64,000 bases of DNA from Rhizomys pruinosus (GCA_009823505.1 VZQC01012376.1:1666351-1730350); one strand, 5' to 3'; shown: positions 31,595-44,614, numbered from the stretch's first letter. A program made the numbers and translations. The notes: a model not told the origin generated them from the sequence alone.

Positions 31595-34078
31595 GCAAAC
31601 AACAAACATTTGAGTTTGACTTTGAAACTCCATTCAGTAGCTAAGAAAGTAGCACATTAGAGTTCAATAAGCCCTAGGTCTCCCACACATAATCAGAGAA
31701 CTGGTCCATAAAGTAAAGTGTCCTGGATCCTGACTTCTGTCTCCCAAGCTATGTTTCCTCCCAACACTTGGCTTTGGATGGTGTTGAGAGTAGCTATTTT
31801 CTACAGCTTCCCATGGTCCTATGGAACGCATCCAGATTCTCTATAGTGATAAAACAGATGTTTGTGCAGACCCTGCTTGTAACCAAGGCTCCTGGTGTCC
31901 CTTCCTGTGCAGGAACATGGTGTTATTTTCCTAAACACAATATGACTGTGATAAGATAAATACATGATTTCTCCAACAAAAACTCTTAGCAAAGAGTACC
32001 TATGTAGATCAGTTGAGCCAACCATACTACACTTGGACAGCTCTATAATTTCTGCTAGTGAAGGAAGTTGTGAAACTTGAGAGATGAACGAGGAAGGATG
32101 GATAAGGCAGGGGGCACAGAGCAGGTGGTGGAGAGCTCAGTGATTACAGGGAAAACCCGGAGTGACTCCACCATTACTTTTTATCGACTTTGAAGATGCT
32201 ACGATTGCCTTATCTCACAGGTAGTAATAGGGAGCTCGAAGGCCTATGTGCTAGGCACTGTTTTATGTATTTTGTATTAAGAATTCATTGAACTCTCCCA
32301 TCAGCTTTATGAAGTAGATACTACTGTAAACCTTATGTTTACAAATGGATAAAACAGAGAATTTAAGGTCACATAGCTAATACAAGATAGACAGACTGGT
32401 TTTGTGTCTAGAGCCCAGGTTTTCCATATCCAAGAATAGAGGACATCTGTGTAGACCCAGACTAGGCATTATGCAGAGAGGACAACTGTGACAGGAAGGC
32501 AGGGGAAGGAAGGGAGGCAGGGAAGGAGGAGAGAGTCACCTTTCCTATTCTCAGAGTGTGTGGTTCAGCTTCCCACAGGGCTCCTGCCGCCTGCACATCA
32601 GCAGCTCCAATTCTGACAGCCTGACCTTGTCACTTTAGCAAAAAGTTCACCAGACAACTGTTGTTCATCGTCCAATACCTTCTCTTCCTGCCTTCTCTGC
32701 CCTCTAGTGTTATTTAAGGGGAAATTACCCTGATGAACAAAACTAAGCTCCTACACTCTTGAAGGACTAATAATGACCAACAAGAACAATTTGCATGCAG
32801 TCACTATCCCACTTGACCATCACAGAATATCCTAACGTACGCATAGAGATGATAAAGTAGACTAAGTCATTTGCTCAGTAACTGACTAGTCGGCAAGAGG
32901 CCTGAGGCATGGGATCAGGACGGCTGGACTCTCAAGCCTGCGTTCTTGCTTCTTCATGGTGCCTTCTGAGCCTTAGAGATAATTTTCTATGGTGGGAACG
33001 TTCAAATCCTAATCAAGGGGAATCCACCAGCCTGAGCAAAATAAGCTCCATGCACGCATCAACAAGGGAAAGAGGAGCCTCTCTTCCAACCACTCTCCTA
33101 TTCCCAGGAGTCAGAGACTGGCTCTGACCAGAGCAGGGTGAAGTAATCATGACCTTATGTAAAAACTGACCCAGAAGCAAGCCATTTGAGAATAATTTAG
33201 CACTGTGTTTTAGGCCAAGAGAAAATAACTCCAAATAAGAACATGACTCCCAGTGGGCAATGGATTTCTTGCTGGCTGAACAATCGATCGGTTTCACAGT
33301 TGTAGAGCAATTGCAGAATTCTCTAAGCCACTGAGTCCAGACAATGTGTTTCATCAAAAAGGAAAAAGAGCATAGGACAGAAACCAATGGACTTGGTTTT
33401 CTGCTTTCAGTCACCCAAGGCGTGTTTTGTTAAATGTCCAAGAAGTATTCTGTTCTACACAGAGGGGAGGGATCCCCGCCTTTCATCTCCCCTCAAGAGC
33501 AGCCCCGTCCCCCTCTAATCCTATGAAGTGTGTCCCCTTTCACCAGAAGGTTTGTGAACAAGTACATGGACCTTTCTTTCTCAGATGCTCTTTTCCAGAC
33601 AGCAGCCAATGGAGATAAATCAAAATTTCAACAAAATACCCTGCAATCTCTAAAGGAAACAGAGCAAAAGTCAAGTGGGCAGGGAGCGAAATGCTGACCA
33701 GACAGCTCGCTGGGCGGGGACATTTCAACTGAAGTACAGGAGACATCCTGCCAAGGAGGTGAATTTGTTTTTTCATAGTTTCTCTCCTAAGTACCTCTGA
33801 TATTTTCCAAGTACCTACCAATTTTCCAGACTTTAATCTCACCTTATAACCCAAAGCAGACAAAAATCTAGGAGCATTCTGATAATAGAAGAGAGAATAT
33901 AAACATAATTACAAATAGATTAAATTATGTAGAGAAAAAATAGAGTGTGGGATTAGAGAGGCTAGGATGTGGGCGGTTGCAAATGGTGTGTCATGGGGAC
34001 AAACCTCACTGAGGACTTGACATTGAATGAAGCCTAGAGGAGATGAGGGAGAAAGGCAAGCCAAGCTTAGAGTGGAAT
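31595..34078. other. Long single-copy block with two MIR relics
   Basis: Largely free of young repeats. MIR-like stretches lie at about 32265-32460 ('ggataaaacagagaatttaaggtcacatagctaat') and 32830-32960 ('agactaagtcatttgctcagtaactgactagtcgg'). The antisense 133-codon frame 33013-33414 has no domain I recognise, and I find no supporting splice or codon evidence. Confidence 0.45.
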
Positions 34079-34093
34079 AAAGATTCAAGAGTC

Positions 34094-34319
34094 AGGGCTG
34101 GAGAGATGGCCTAGTGGTTAAGAACGCTGACTGCTCTTGCAGAGGACCTGGGTTCGATTCCCAGCACCCACATGGTGGCTGAGAACCATCTTTAACTCCA
34201 GTTCCAGGGGAATCCAACACCCTCTTCTGACCTCTGTGGCTTTGCATGACACGGGTACACAAACCTACATGCAGACAGTACATTCATACACATAAAATAA
34301 AATAAAATAAACCTAAAAA
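34094..34319 (+). mobile_element. B3-type SINE, young
   Basis: Complete B3 with an exact 15-bp duplication AAAGATTCAAGAGTC at 34079-34093 and 34320-34334. Good A and B boxes (GGTTCGATTCC). Confidence 0.95.
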
Positions 34320-34334
34320 AAAGATTCAAGAGTC

Positions 34335-35400
34335 TAGATATGAGGAGCCCTGGGTCTACTGAAGAACATGCCACTCAGAGAGGAGAGTAGTTACTAGGGG
34401 GCAGAAGTAGATGGGGATGTAGCTGTTCCGGATGGAGCGAAGATCTTCTCAAGGGACACTTGCGGGACACTTGCGGCCTCCATGGACTATCAGACTTTTG
34501 AGACAACAGACTCCAAGAAATTGGAATTTCTTTAGAAATTTCATGCTGAGAGAAAGAAAAGACTGAACCCTAGCATCAGCCAGAGGGAGATCTTGTCTCC
34601 TGGCAAGAGATTTCACACAGTTCTGACAGTTCGTCAGACTAGCTTACAGGAAAAACTAGAGCTGAGGCAGGAATGGCGGACAGGATGTGCCTTGGCCAGG
34701 ACTGCTTGGCTGAATGCACCTCACGCCTTCTATTTAAACCTAGATCTCATATCAGAACCCCAAAGATGGAAATGGACGGGGGTGTGTTGGTTACTGGACC
34801 TCTTTTGTTCTTTTCCCAATGTGGGCACACTGTATCAATCTCCTTTCTCTGCTTTTCACTATTAGTTGTTTCTTTACTTGTCATGCTGAAGACAGCAGCC
34901 AGCCTGGCCCAGGCTCAAGGCCCAGGCTGTGACAAGAACTCATCTAGAAATAAGGACAGGTGCTGGGGAAATGGTGAGGGGGACAGTGTAGCTGGACTGC
35001 AGCAGGGAATGGGAAGAGGCAGGAGGGAGCAAGTTTAGACAGGTTTGGGAAAAGGAGGCCCTCATGACCTTGGAGACCCTGCAAGAGCCTAGCGTGCGGC
35101 TTCACCACAACACATGTAACTGCGGACACGTGCAAGACACTCAGTATTGCCCAGGGTGCTTATGTCCTTGATCTAACATATCCTGTGAGGCAGGGAAGCA
35201 GAATATTATTGTCCCTGTTTTAGAGATAAGGCAGACTCAGAGGATAGTGAATAAATTACCGACATCTCAGAGAGGTATTCAACCTGAGCCATTTCTCCTA
35301 ATGAGCAGAAATGTCAAGACCTTTGACCTTGTCGCTGGAGCTTTATTCCGTCTTGTGGTATTTTATATGCGTTCTGAAATGAAGACCTAGAGCATGGCCA
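34335..35400. other. Single-copy block with MIR relic
   Basis: Two overlapping plus frames (34593-34865, 34673-35038) share bases in different phases, and neither resembles a known protein. A MIR-like relic lies at about 35180-35295 ('tattattgtccctgttttagagataaggcagactc'). Confidence 0.45.
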
Positions 35401-35404
35401 AGAC

Positions 35405-35770
35405 TCTAATAATACATGCCTGACAACACCACTTTGATCCCTGAACCCCAAGTAAAGGTGGAGGGAAGGAGATAACTGACATCACAAAGCTGTCCTCTGA
35501 CCTCTATGCATGTACTGTAGCATATGCATACCTACTCATCTCACATGCAATCACAGACAGACACACAGACACACAAACACATACAGACACATACAGACAC
35601 ACACAGACACACACGGACACACAAACACACACAGAGAGACACACATACAGACACACAGACATAGACACACAGACACACACAAACACACAGGCACACCCAG
35701 ACACACACGCAAACACATACAGACACACAGACAACACACATACAAACACACACACAGACACAAACTCACA
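35405..35770 (+). mobile_element. tRNA-derived SINE 3' part with long CA-rich array
   Basis: 'gacaacaccactttgatccctgaaccccaagtaaaggtggagggaagg...gctgtcctctgacctctatgcatg' is the B-box-to-tail part of the SINE type seen at 59.7 kb. It runs into an impure (ACACAG)n/(CA)n tract at 35552-35770, which creates long Cys/Val and Thr/His frames with no meaning. Confidence 0.75.
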
Positions 35771-35854
35771 TTCACTAAAATAAAGTATAAGAAGAAATGA
35801 AGCGCCAATAAAACTCAAAAAATACTAGCCTTGCCCTTAGTAGTTGTCTCATGT

Positions 35855-36265
35855 CTTAGTTGATTTTCTCTTACTGTTGCTAAACACCACAGCTTGGGTA
35901 ATTTATAAAGAACATGGGTTTATTTAGCTCACAGTCCTGGAGGCTGGGAACTCTAAGGCTGTAGCACTGGTATCATAATGTGGACAAAGTATCAGACAAG
36001 ACCACTCCAGCTGGATGGAGCTCGGTTTTGTGATAGCAGCCATCCACACACGGTGAGGATGAACTTTGGGGAGACAGGTTCAAAGCATAGCATCTTTCCT
36101 TTTAAGATGAGGATTCCCTCATCTTAAAATTTATTTTACTATCTATAGACTCAAAAGAGGTAAAGGCCATAGACACTCCGGCTCTACTGGAGTCATTTAT
36201 ATAGACTATAGTGTGAATTCTGCCCCCTGGCATTTAACTAAGTAAAGGCACTTCCATAAAATACC
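35855..36265 (-). mobile_element. MaLR/MLT-like LTR, antisense
   Basis: 'gttgctaaacaccacagcttgggtaatttataaagaacatgggtttatttagctcacagtcctggaggctggg' is the antisense start of the MST/MLT LTR pattern. Confidence 0.7.
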
Positions 36266-36269
36266 ATTT

Positions 36270-37755
36270 TTCGTCTCTTATTCCTAGTCTCACACCTGAC
36301 TCTGACCTCAACTGGAGAATTCCAGCTTCCCAATGTTGACTTTTGGCATGGCCTGCAGAAACTGTGACTTCCTTGGGGCTCATTTTAGACACGGATTCTG
36401 CCCTCTCAACACTCTATATAGCCTCAGGGAAGTTAGTTCACGGCAGTGAGCACTGATCTTTGATTCTTATATTTTTATCAAATCCCTCCCAAACCCTGGA
36501 TATAAGGTCCTTCTGTTTGATGTCTTTGTGGGGTCTTCAACAGTGTTTTCAATGAAGATCGCTCAGCCTGAGGCAGTGTGATGAATGGACGTCCATTAAA
36601 CAAACAGATCTGCTAAACTAATAAACTTGGTTATGGGCTAAGCAAATTTCCTCTTATGTAATCTTTCCTTGTGGTAGTCAGGCTGTGTTGGGGAGGAAAG
36701 CAGCTGCTTTCTCAAAGGCCTTCGTGTCCCTGGTCACTGCTGCAATTTATAGAAGGATGACAACAATCACAGGCTTTCCCACGCCCCGCCCCACCTCTCA
36801 ACTCCTGTGTTTGCTGGGGGAATGTGAGAACTCTTGAAATTATACAACTGACAGAGCTCAGGCAATCTGTTGCCTGTCTCCAATGTCACCACGAATGCTT
36901 GTGTCTGACATCTATTCACAAGTTCTTTTACTTCTGGTACTTCAGGACTGGACTCCCTTTGACAATATAGCTCTTCTCAACCTGCAACAAGTAATCTTCA
37001 GAAGCATCTTTATAATCTCTTAACACATGAGATATAAGATAGCAGCCTAGTAGCACATGAGATACCAAGACCTTAACACAAGGAACACCTCATAATGGGA
37101 CAGGGCACGTTTTCTTGCTGATATGTATGTTGTTCTGGAGTGCTCTCCAGGAAAAGTTTTAGCCTGGACAAAGTACCCTATTTCACTTCCTCAAGTGCTA
37201 GTGTATCAGCTTGAGTTGAGTCTCAAATATGCATTTGAAAATACCTTAAGAGAAAAAATTTACAATGGAGAAGTGAGGCAGAGTACGGAGAGAATGAGCA
37301 CCGGGATGGATCGGGGCATAGGTTGTAAGACTCTTTCCTGGAAATTCTAGGTCTGAATTACATAGAATAGTTTTTATAGTCACACACACTTGCTTCTGAT
37401 TATTTATAGTAGTTAGGGTCTGTCTCCAGTTTTTCAGCTCGTTAGTGAAGACTCAACTGGTATCCTTGTGACATCATTCAGCTACCCTTCTCTCTCCCTT
37501 TAACATGACCCTGGCTGGCTTCATTTAAGTATTTACATGAGGGATGCATTGATATTTATCTGTTCTCCTTCCTCTGTTCCCCACAAAATACTCTAACTAT
37601 GTGAAGAAAGGGCATACAAGTGGTAGCTGTGCATGCATTGCAGCACTGAACACAGTGCTAAGCATGCACTTGGTAAGCAACAGCTATTGTTCAACTGAAC
37701 TGAATTACAGATATGGCAACCAATGATTGTGGGTCTCTACCAACTGCTAGCAGAG
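36270..37755. other. Single-copy block, no gene seen
   Basis: About 1.5 kb without recognised repeats. Contains a GC-richer patch (36778-36830) with CCCCGCCCC. I cannot tell from sequence alone whether it is conserved or regulatory. Confidence 0.4.
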
Positions 37756-37779
37756 TAGCTTGTCTTATCTATTTTATAT

Positions 37780-37810
37780 ATGTATATATATATGGTATTT
37801 GTTCATGTTC

Positions 37811-37841
<31 letters not shown>

Positions 37842-37925
37842 TGTAAGCCAGAAGACAACCTCAAGTGTCGTTCCTCAAGTGCCATCTACCTTTTGTAAAA
37901 CACACACACACACACACACACAATT
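37780..37925. repeat. (GT)n and (CA)n microsatellites around a B4-like fragment
   Basis: (GT)n at about 37809-37843 and (CA)n at about 37898-37922. 'agccagaagacaacctcaagtgtcgttcctcaagtgccatctacc' between them is the antisense 3' end of a B4/RSINE1 SINE. Confidence 0.8.
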
Positions 37926-37949
37926 ATTTCACTATTTCATACACATATA

Positions 37950-38093
37950 TTATGTACTTTGACAATATCCCTCTCTCCCATTTTTCTGTTCTTATCCCCT
38001 CCCACTCTGGCTGAACTCTTTTTTCCAAACAAATGCCCCTCCTACTTTCATGTCTTATGTGTGTGGGTGTGTGTGTGCGTGTGTGTGTGTGCA

Positions 38094-38127
<34 letters not shown>

Positions 38128-39150
38128 TGACCACATTTAACTTTGGTTGTTTGATAGCTGTGAGGATGGAATTTTACTTGAGTAAGGACAATTTACCAGT
38201 GGCCATACCACTAACAAATACTCCCCCCTCTCCCTGCAATCATGAACCACCCGTGGCTCCTCTGGAAGCAGTGGGGCCTCATGAGTCCCCGTCCCACACA
38301 CGATGGACTATTGATGCGCCTAATTTGAGTGGTCTTACACAGGCAGCCACAGCTGCTGTGAGTTTGTGTGTGCAATGGCCACGTCATGTCCAGAAGAGTG
38401 TTTCACAGCATTCCTCCTGCCCTCGGGCTCTTACGTTCTTTCTGTTCTTTCTCCTGCAATGTTTTCTGAGTCTTGGAGAGGAGGATACATATGTCTCATT
38501 TAGGGCCGAGCACAGGACAATCACTTACATCCCCATTATGCATTTCTTCCTTTACCACCAGTCGCCTCGAGCAGAAGCTTATCTAACCAAGGCTGAGAGT
38601 AACCCTAATCTATGAGTGTAAACATTAATGTTTGGAGGGCAGTTCGACAAAATGTCCATTTAGCAAAACGTAATCAATAGGTTCCCTATTGGGGTCTATG
38701 ACATCCTTAGCCATAATCTTTTGACTAGTTTATGGTGTCAGGCATGATTTCCCTCCAGTGGAACTGTTTTTCAGATCTAATCAGAAAGTGGTTGGATACC
38801 TACCACAATGGTCATGCCGCTACTGCACCAGGCCCACCCTGCCTGTCAGATTGCTGTTATCTAGGTAAGGCTGCTTCTTTTGCAGTGTACAGAGCTAGCC
38901 AACAGGGAGAAAACTTCCAGCTCAGTTCCAGGTTATTTCTCTATTCCTGCAACCAAAGTATGTGCTGTCTTTGGCCGTAGGGCCTAATCATCTAAGCTCC
39001 TGTGGGTGACCAAGAACAGGAAGAATAACCCATATTGTTTGGGGGGCCTCTGTGGTTTCTCTGACAACTCATAGGGAGGTAGGTATTCTATAACCAACAC
39101 TGAGAGTTTCAATAATAGCCCATGTCTTCTGGGAACAGCAGTGTTCACCC
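37950..39150 (+). mobile_element. LINE-1 3' UTR-like region (Lx type), sense
   Basis: Motif order recalled from rodent Lx L1 3' ends: 'caaacaaatgcccctcctactttcatgtctt', (GT)n at 38056-38128, 'ttgtttgatagctgtgaggatgg', 'aatttaccagtggccataccactaac', 'cctcatgagtccccgtcc', 'aatggccacgtcatgtccagaag', 'tttgactagtttatgg', 'aacagggagaaaacttccagctcagttcc'. The 218-codon frame 37959-38615 is an accident of this region and its GT tract. Confidence 0.65.
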
Positions 39151-39177
39151 ATGCTGGGTGTTTTCATTCAAACTCTA

Positions 39178-39328
39178 TTTATTTATTTTTTATGATTATA
39201 ATCCCTGTAGCTCCAGATGGCCTGGAACTCTCTCTGTAGACCAGGCTGGCCTTGAACTCACAGAGATCTGCCTGCTTCTGCCTCCTGAGTGCTGGGATCA
39301 AAGTGTACACCACCATGCCTGGCCCTAT
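39178..39328 (-). mobile_element. B1 SINE, antisense
   Basis: Nearly complete antisense B1 with a short TTTA-rich tail. Confidence 0.88.
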
Positions 39329-39409
39329 AATTAAAAATTTTAAATTGGCTTACAAAGTGGTAGGTTTCCATAGGGTTGTTTTATCCACCCTTAATTTGGG
39401 TGTGCTTTT

Positions 39410-39615
39410 CCCCCATGAGACAGGGTCTTTCACTGGCATGGAGCTTGCCAGGCTAAACCCACTATCCAGACCCAGGGAAAGTCCTGTCTGTGACTCTGTA
39501 GCTTTGTATGTACAGATGTGTACCACCAGGCCGACCTTTTCTACATGAGTTCTGGGGATCAGACTCGCACTTCATGTTTGCAAAGCAAGGACTTTAACCG
39601 ACTGGTAGTGTTTAT
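39410..39615 (-). mobile_element. B4/RSINE1-type SINE, antisense
   Basis: 'gagacagggtctttcactggcatggagcttgcc' then 'gagttctggggatcagactcgcacttcatgtttgcaaagcaaggac' gives the antisense B1-like part followed by the tRNA-like head. Confidence 0.75.
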
Positions 39616-39784
39616 CTTTTACTCAACTCTCATGAAGAAGTCTCCATTCTTTATCTTAGAGGACTTGTGTTGTATAGAAATTAAAGTAAATACATGCAAA
39701 AAAATTACCAGAATTCAAACTTGGTCCTTGAAGAGGTACAAGCAATGTTCTTCAGGATCACAGAAGGAGGGGGGCATTGCAATA

Positions 39785-40330
39785 CTGCTTGTATGCCTTT
39801 TCTCATCTCTGTGGCAAAGTCTCTGACAGAAACAACTTGAAGGGGGAAAGGTTTATTTGTTCACAGCTTCAGAACTTTCAGAAGGACACAGTGAAACAGC
39901 TCACACTGTGCTGGACAGGAAACAGCAGTAACAGGAAAGGGGCATATATATTGGATCTATGCAGGCGCGAACCCCAGATAAACAACAGGCACACCAGGCT
40001 TAAGGTCACTCTGGGAACATAGTTACTTCAGAATTGGTCAGGGCTCCCTATTGGTGGAAATATGGCTGCCAGCACCTAGGATGGCTGGTCAAGCCTCAGG
40101 TAAAGGGGAAGTGTGGTTACTGACTGACAGCCTCTGGAGGAAGTGGACATCTGTGTGTCACTTGGAATCCTGGGAGGGCTAGACCTATCTAAGTGACTCT
40201 GGAAGTGCCCTCAAAGACACACCCAGAGATGTGTGCTTTACTAATCTCCCAGGCATTTCTCAATCCAATCAAGCAAATGATCAATATTAAGCATTGTACC
40301 ATCCAAACAAGCTATATCTTCAGCAACCAG
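39785..40330 (-). mobile_element. Medium-reiteration rodent repeat, antisense
   Basis: 'ctctgtggcaaagtctctgacagaaacaacttgaagggggaaaggtttatttgttcacagcttcag...' is an antisense LTR/RMER-like beginning. The right end is uncertain. Confidence 0.5.
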
Positions 40331-40334
40331 AGCA

Positions 40335-40645
40335 CTACTGGGACTCAGTAAATATTTCCGATATAATACATGGTATCCAGATTTTACAGTAAAACTTCAT
40401 ACATACTCCAGAAGTGTGGGATGTTGTATGTCTGACTATTAAGTATCACTTTACAGACTCAAAGAATATATTTACCTTAGTGCATTATGCCCACTTTGCT
40501 TATACTTTCATACATGATTGAGGTTCTGCCAGTGTCTGGCTGTTTCTGGAATCATTTGGGATTGGTGAATAATTCTAATTCATTGGCATATGTGTCTGGT
40601 TTATAAAGTATATGACTAATCTCTAGTTTACAGTCTTAAATTATT
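40335..40645. other. No gene or recognised repeat
   Basis: AT-rich sequence between two repeats. Confidence 0.4.
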
Positions 40646-40649
40646 ACAT

Positions 40650-40965
40650 TTATTATTTTTATTGATGTTTTGTGTATTTCATACATCATTTTCCAATTCA
40701 GTTCAGGCATATTTCCCTTTCCCTTCCCCCCACCCCACCCCACCCCACCCCATCCCAGATCATGTACTTTGCCATAACTGTCCTGCATCTTTCTCTCAGT
40801 TTTCCTTTCATTTTTTAGCATTAAGTGATAATTTATGAGTACAAGCATCTTTCATGTAAAACCAATTTGCAAGCAGTTGTACCCAAACCCACACAGCCCA
40901 TGGGTCCCACCATCCAGCAGGGGGGGCTTGTATGTTCAATCAAGGGACACTCATTTGATCAATTA
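40650..40965 (-). mobile_element. LINE-1 3' UTR, antisense (tail-end module)
   Basis: Antisense form of the module seen sense at 53.58-53.86 kb: 'gtgtatttcatacatcattttccaattcag', a C-rich run (complement of 'ggggtggggtgggg'), 'gtactttgccataactgtcctgcatctttc', 'gagtacaagcatctttcatgtaaaaccaatttgcaagcag'. Sibling of 42.28-42.40 kb. Confidence 0.75.
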
Positions 40966-40969
40966 TTAC

Positions 40970-41365
40970 ATTTTTTAATCAACCATAGTGACTCAGAGTC
41001 AAGTCTCTGAAAGTATAAACAAAAGAATTTCCATGATTAAAACATCTCTTCATAGCAGGACAGTTGGAGTTCAGAGGGATTGGAACTACTGAAGTCCAAG
41101 AGGTTTCCAAGGCCACCTGGCCCGAAATGCTTAGTAGTTTTAGAAACTGGCATAGAATTACTATTGGGAAATGTATGACAACATTTCTTGCAGTATTTGT
41201 TGGCTGAAGTAATTAGTCTGGTGTCCGTTTTGTGTTTGATGACAACGTGAACAAAGTGTGTAGGAACACAGGTTCTGACACACACAGAATTTTTTTTTCC
41301 TCCTACAAGTTTCTGGGTGGAGCTAATCAAGCACCAATTCTCTCAAGAGCTTTTTAAATGTAGTT
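40970..41365. other. No gene seen
   Basis: Single-copy sequence. The antisense 97-codon frame at 41037-41330 has no known family. Confidence 0.4.
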
Positions 41366-41369
41366 CTGG

Positions 41370-41588
41370 GAGCTGGAGAGATGGCTCAGTGGTTAAGAGC
41401 ACTGGCTGCTCTTGAGAGGACCTGGGTTCAGTTCCCAGCACCCACATGGCAACTGACAATAGTCCATAACTCCAGTTACAGGGGATACAACACCCTCTTC
41501 TGTCTTCAGTGGGCACTGCACAACATGGGTGCACTTACATACATTCAGGCAATATACTTATACACATAAAATAAAAATAATAAAACAT
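41370..41588 (+). mobile_element. B3-type SINE
   Basis: Complete sense copy with AAAATAAAAATAATAAAA tail. Confidence 0.9.
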
Positions 41589-41589
41589 T

Positions 41590-42225
41590 TAAAATTAGTT
41601 TTGGGGTTTTCTGTATTAGAACTCTCAGTTTTGCTAAGGAGGATAGTTCCTTATTCACACTTAGCATAATGGCGGTAGTGAGGAAAAGTCTTCGGTATCC
41701 AAGGGACCCAGAAGTGTGGGCCAAGAGATTGGAAGGGTCATATCTACACGTTCCTTGGTAAATGCGCTGTAACATCCCGGTAGAAAAATCTCAGAAACAT
41801 TTGCTGAGAATCCTTGTTTTGTTGGAGCAGTTTTCTTTTTCTCTTTTGTTTTACTCTTTGTTTTAAGCACCTTGGATTAAGGAATAAACACTTCCCACAA
41901 TTAATCTTTACAATGACTGTTGTATTGAGAATACGTCACAGGCCACATCTAACTTAAGAGTGATATGAGACCATTTAAATTAATAAATAAAATAAATAAA
42001 TCAAATTAAATTTCATGTAAACATCAGTTTCTCAGTTATACATTGTAAACACTCAATCCTCACCATATAAGATAGAGAAAAAAAACAGGGAATTTCTATC
42101 ACTATAGGAAGTTCTATCAGATAGTGATGTAGGTACTTTCTAAATACTTTTTTGGTCATTATTGATGATCTCTCATACCTCTCCAAATAATTGTTGCCCC
42201 AATCTTACTGCTTCTATAGTTGGGA
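41590..42225. other. No gene seen, AT-rich
   Basis: AT-rich single-copy sequence with an AATAAAT cluster at about 41978-42002. Confidence 0.4.
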
Positions 42226-42229
42226 TATT

Positions 42230-44610
42230 GTTTTTTTTTCTTTCATTCTTTTTTATTTCATTTTTTTAACAATAAGTAATAAGTTATGAGTACAAGCATC
42301 CTTCATGTAAAACCAATTTGCAAGCAGCTATGCCCAAACCCACCCAGCCCAAGGCTCCCACCATCCAGCTGGAAGGGCTTGTATGTACAATCGTGTCAAT
42401 CAAATAAGTGTCCAGACTATATTGCTGTAGTTTCACCAATTCACCCCAATCGCAGCCCTTACATTCTACCACACCTCCTTTTCTGCAGATTGTTCCCTAG
42501 GCTTAGAAAAGGGGCACAGGTGGGCGAGAAGCAAAACAGTCTATTTTCTCTGGAGATGTCGTTTTGGACTCTGATCAGTTCAGGCTGTTTCCTCTCATGG
42601 GCTGACAGTTTGTCCAGGAATAACCTTTCAATCCTACTAATGAAGCACAATCAATTAGATATATAGGCATTTAAACAGTACGAATTATTATGGTAGGTTA
42701 CTTTGGTATAGACACAGATGTTTGGATGGTATGCTAATCCATGAATTACAGTTTTTCTGTAAAAGATGACAAGGTCTTACTGTGGCTTATAACATCTCTT
42801 AACCACTAGAGGATGTGAGCTTGTGGCATCAGCCATGAATTATTCCTCCAAGGAGAGAGCTAATAGCCAATTAGATTTGGGATGTACAGACATATGGCTG
42901 CCACTGCTGCACAGTATTTCCAGGCAGGTGAGGTGTAGTTGATGTTGATCTAGGAGTCTTGCTTGACTCAAAGAGACCAATATTTGCTTTATTGGTTTAG
43001 TGGCCTTTGGTAACACCCTCTGGCATTCCAGAGACCAACTGTGCACTTGCAAGTATGGTCTCAATACATCTTTCCCATGCTTACATCAGGTCTTTGACAG
43101 CAGGGCCTTACCACCTCTCTTCTTGCAGTTATCCCAGTTTACAGGCAAGAAGCCCCCCCTTGTAGGGGGGGCTTGGATCCCCTGGCCAACATCTCCTTGG
43201 CAGAATAATCCATTGCTGATATCAGAGCTCTCCTGTATTAATATATTTTGCTTAATCACACAGCTTAAAAAGACTTTAGTATTATATTTGTTTCTGAATA
43301 GAGAATAATCCTTTTCACAGTTCCTATGTCTATTAGTCAATTAAAGAAAGCAGTTATACTGGTTTTATAAGAGATTACCTCTATAACAGTTGGCTCTAAT
43401 TTACAGTTAGAGAATGACTTCATTACCATCATGTTTTTCTTTGTTCTATGAAAAAGAGGTAAGAAAGTCTCTCATATTAAAACTTGTGGCACCTGGAAGG
43501 TAAGGTTCATTAGGACTCATTATAAATAGTTGTTACAAATAGGATCCACAGAGATGTTTGATGCCTGTAGCAGTCTGAGGCTTTTCTTCCTTTTAATGTT
43601 TAGATGGGCCAACTTCTCTGCTGGTATTTCTTGGTACATCCTGCACAATGCAAAGCTGTATCTTTTCTTTCTCGGCCATTAAATTGGTGATGTTTTGACC
43701 TGTGGGAGCATACAAATCTTTCCCATAGTTAGTTTTAAGATTTAAATTGAAAAATTTGACAAAAAGTTTTCATATATATCTATATCCCCCTTTTTTACTT
43801 TAGGTTTTTATTTTTTTGGCCCATGAGTCTCAAAAAGGCAGTTGTAGTACACATACCTATAGGCAGGAATCAAGGTGTAAATTTCATTAAATTTACCCAA
43901 CCTGTTTTGGGTGACTGTATGTTGTTAATTTGGGAAGCAGACTTAATTCCTTAAGTTAAATTACCCTACAGGTAAAAGAGAATGTTACAAAATGATACTG
44001 TATAACACAAAAATTATAGAGAACATTTGTATACGTTAATCCCAAAGTTATTGTTATACAAATTTTAAGTAAAACAAATGTGGACAATAATTTATATTTC
44101 CAATTACCTTAAATGTATTACTGTTTTTATTAAAACCTTTTAACCAATGTTGTTTAATATAGACATTTTTACTTTTACTAAGTCCTAAAATACCACATAA
44201 TTTGTAGACAGAGCTTGGGCAAAATTGGATACTTGTTAAACTCACATCAATTAAATATACGTTAATCGAATATAGACCTGTGTCCCTCTCCCACCCCTCC
44301 CACCCCTCCAGATTCACCATTTCAGTCAGTTTTCTGATGCAGTCTTTCTGTTGTTGTTCTTTCCAATATGCATCCCTCCCCACAAGAAATATTTACAACT
44401 GGGTTATTGATGCTAGCATCCACAGTTGAGGGATACCATTTGTTGTTTGTTTTTCTGGGACTGTGTTACTTCACTTAACATAATATCTTCTAGCTCCATC
44501 CATTTACCTGCAAAGTTCATGATGTTGTCTTCTTTACTGCTGCATAGAACTCCATTGTGTAGATGTACCACATTTTCTCTATTCACTTGTCAGTTGAGGG
44601 GTGTAGTTGG
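42230..44610 (-). pseudogene. LINE-1 3' end with long 3' UTR, antisense
   Basis: At the right, 44400-44610 is the antisense ORF2 C-terminus ('tctagctccatccatttacctgcaaagttcatgatg...gtgtagatgtaccacattttc'), the complement of 50.58-50.72 kb. To its left lies the C-rich 3' UTR (44280-44345), then about 2 kb of AT-rich sequence with Lx-like motifs ('ctaatagccaattagatttgggatgtacagacatatggctgccactgc', 'tttattggtttagtggcc'), ending near 42230-42400 in the same tail module as 40.65-40.96 kb. Treating it as one element is inference. Confidence 0.6.
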
Positions 44611-44614
44611 GATA

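Noticed and set aside
33013..33414. 133-codon minus frame in single-copy sequence
   Set aside because: No recognisable domain, no splice or polyadenylation context that I can support, and codon content looks random.
34593..35038. Two overlapping plus frames, one with a possible hydrophobic segment
   Set aside because: The frames share the same bases in different phases and neither resembles a known protein. A hydrophobic stretch alone is common by chance.
35504..35818. Cys/Val-rich and His/Thr-rich frames of 70-104 codons on both strands
   Set aside because: Translation of an impure CA-rich simple repeat.
37959..38615. 218-codon plus frame, second longest without N
   Set aside because: It reads through a (GT)n tract (Val/Cys run) in an L1 3' UTR-like region. 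No domain, and the composition follows the repeat.
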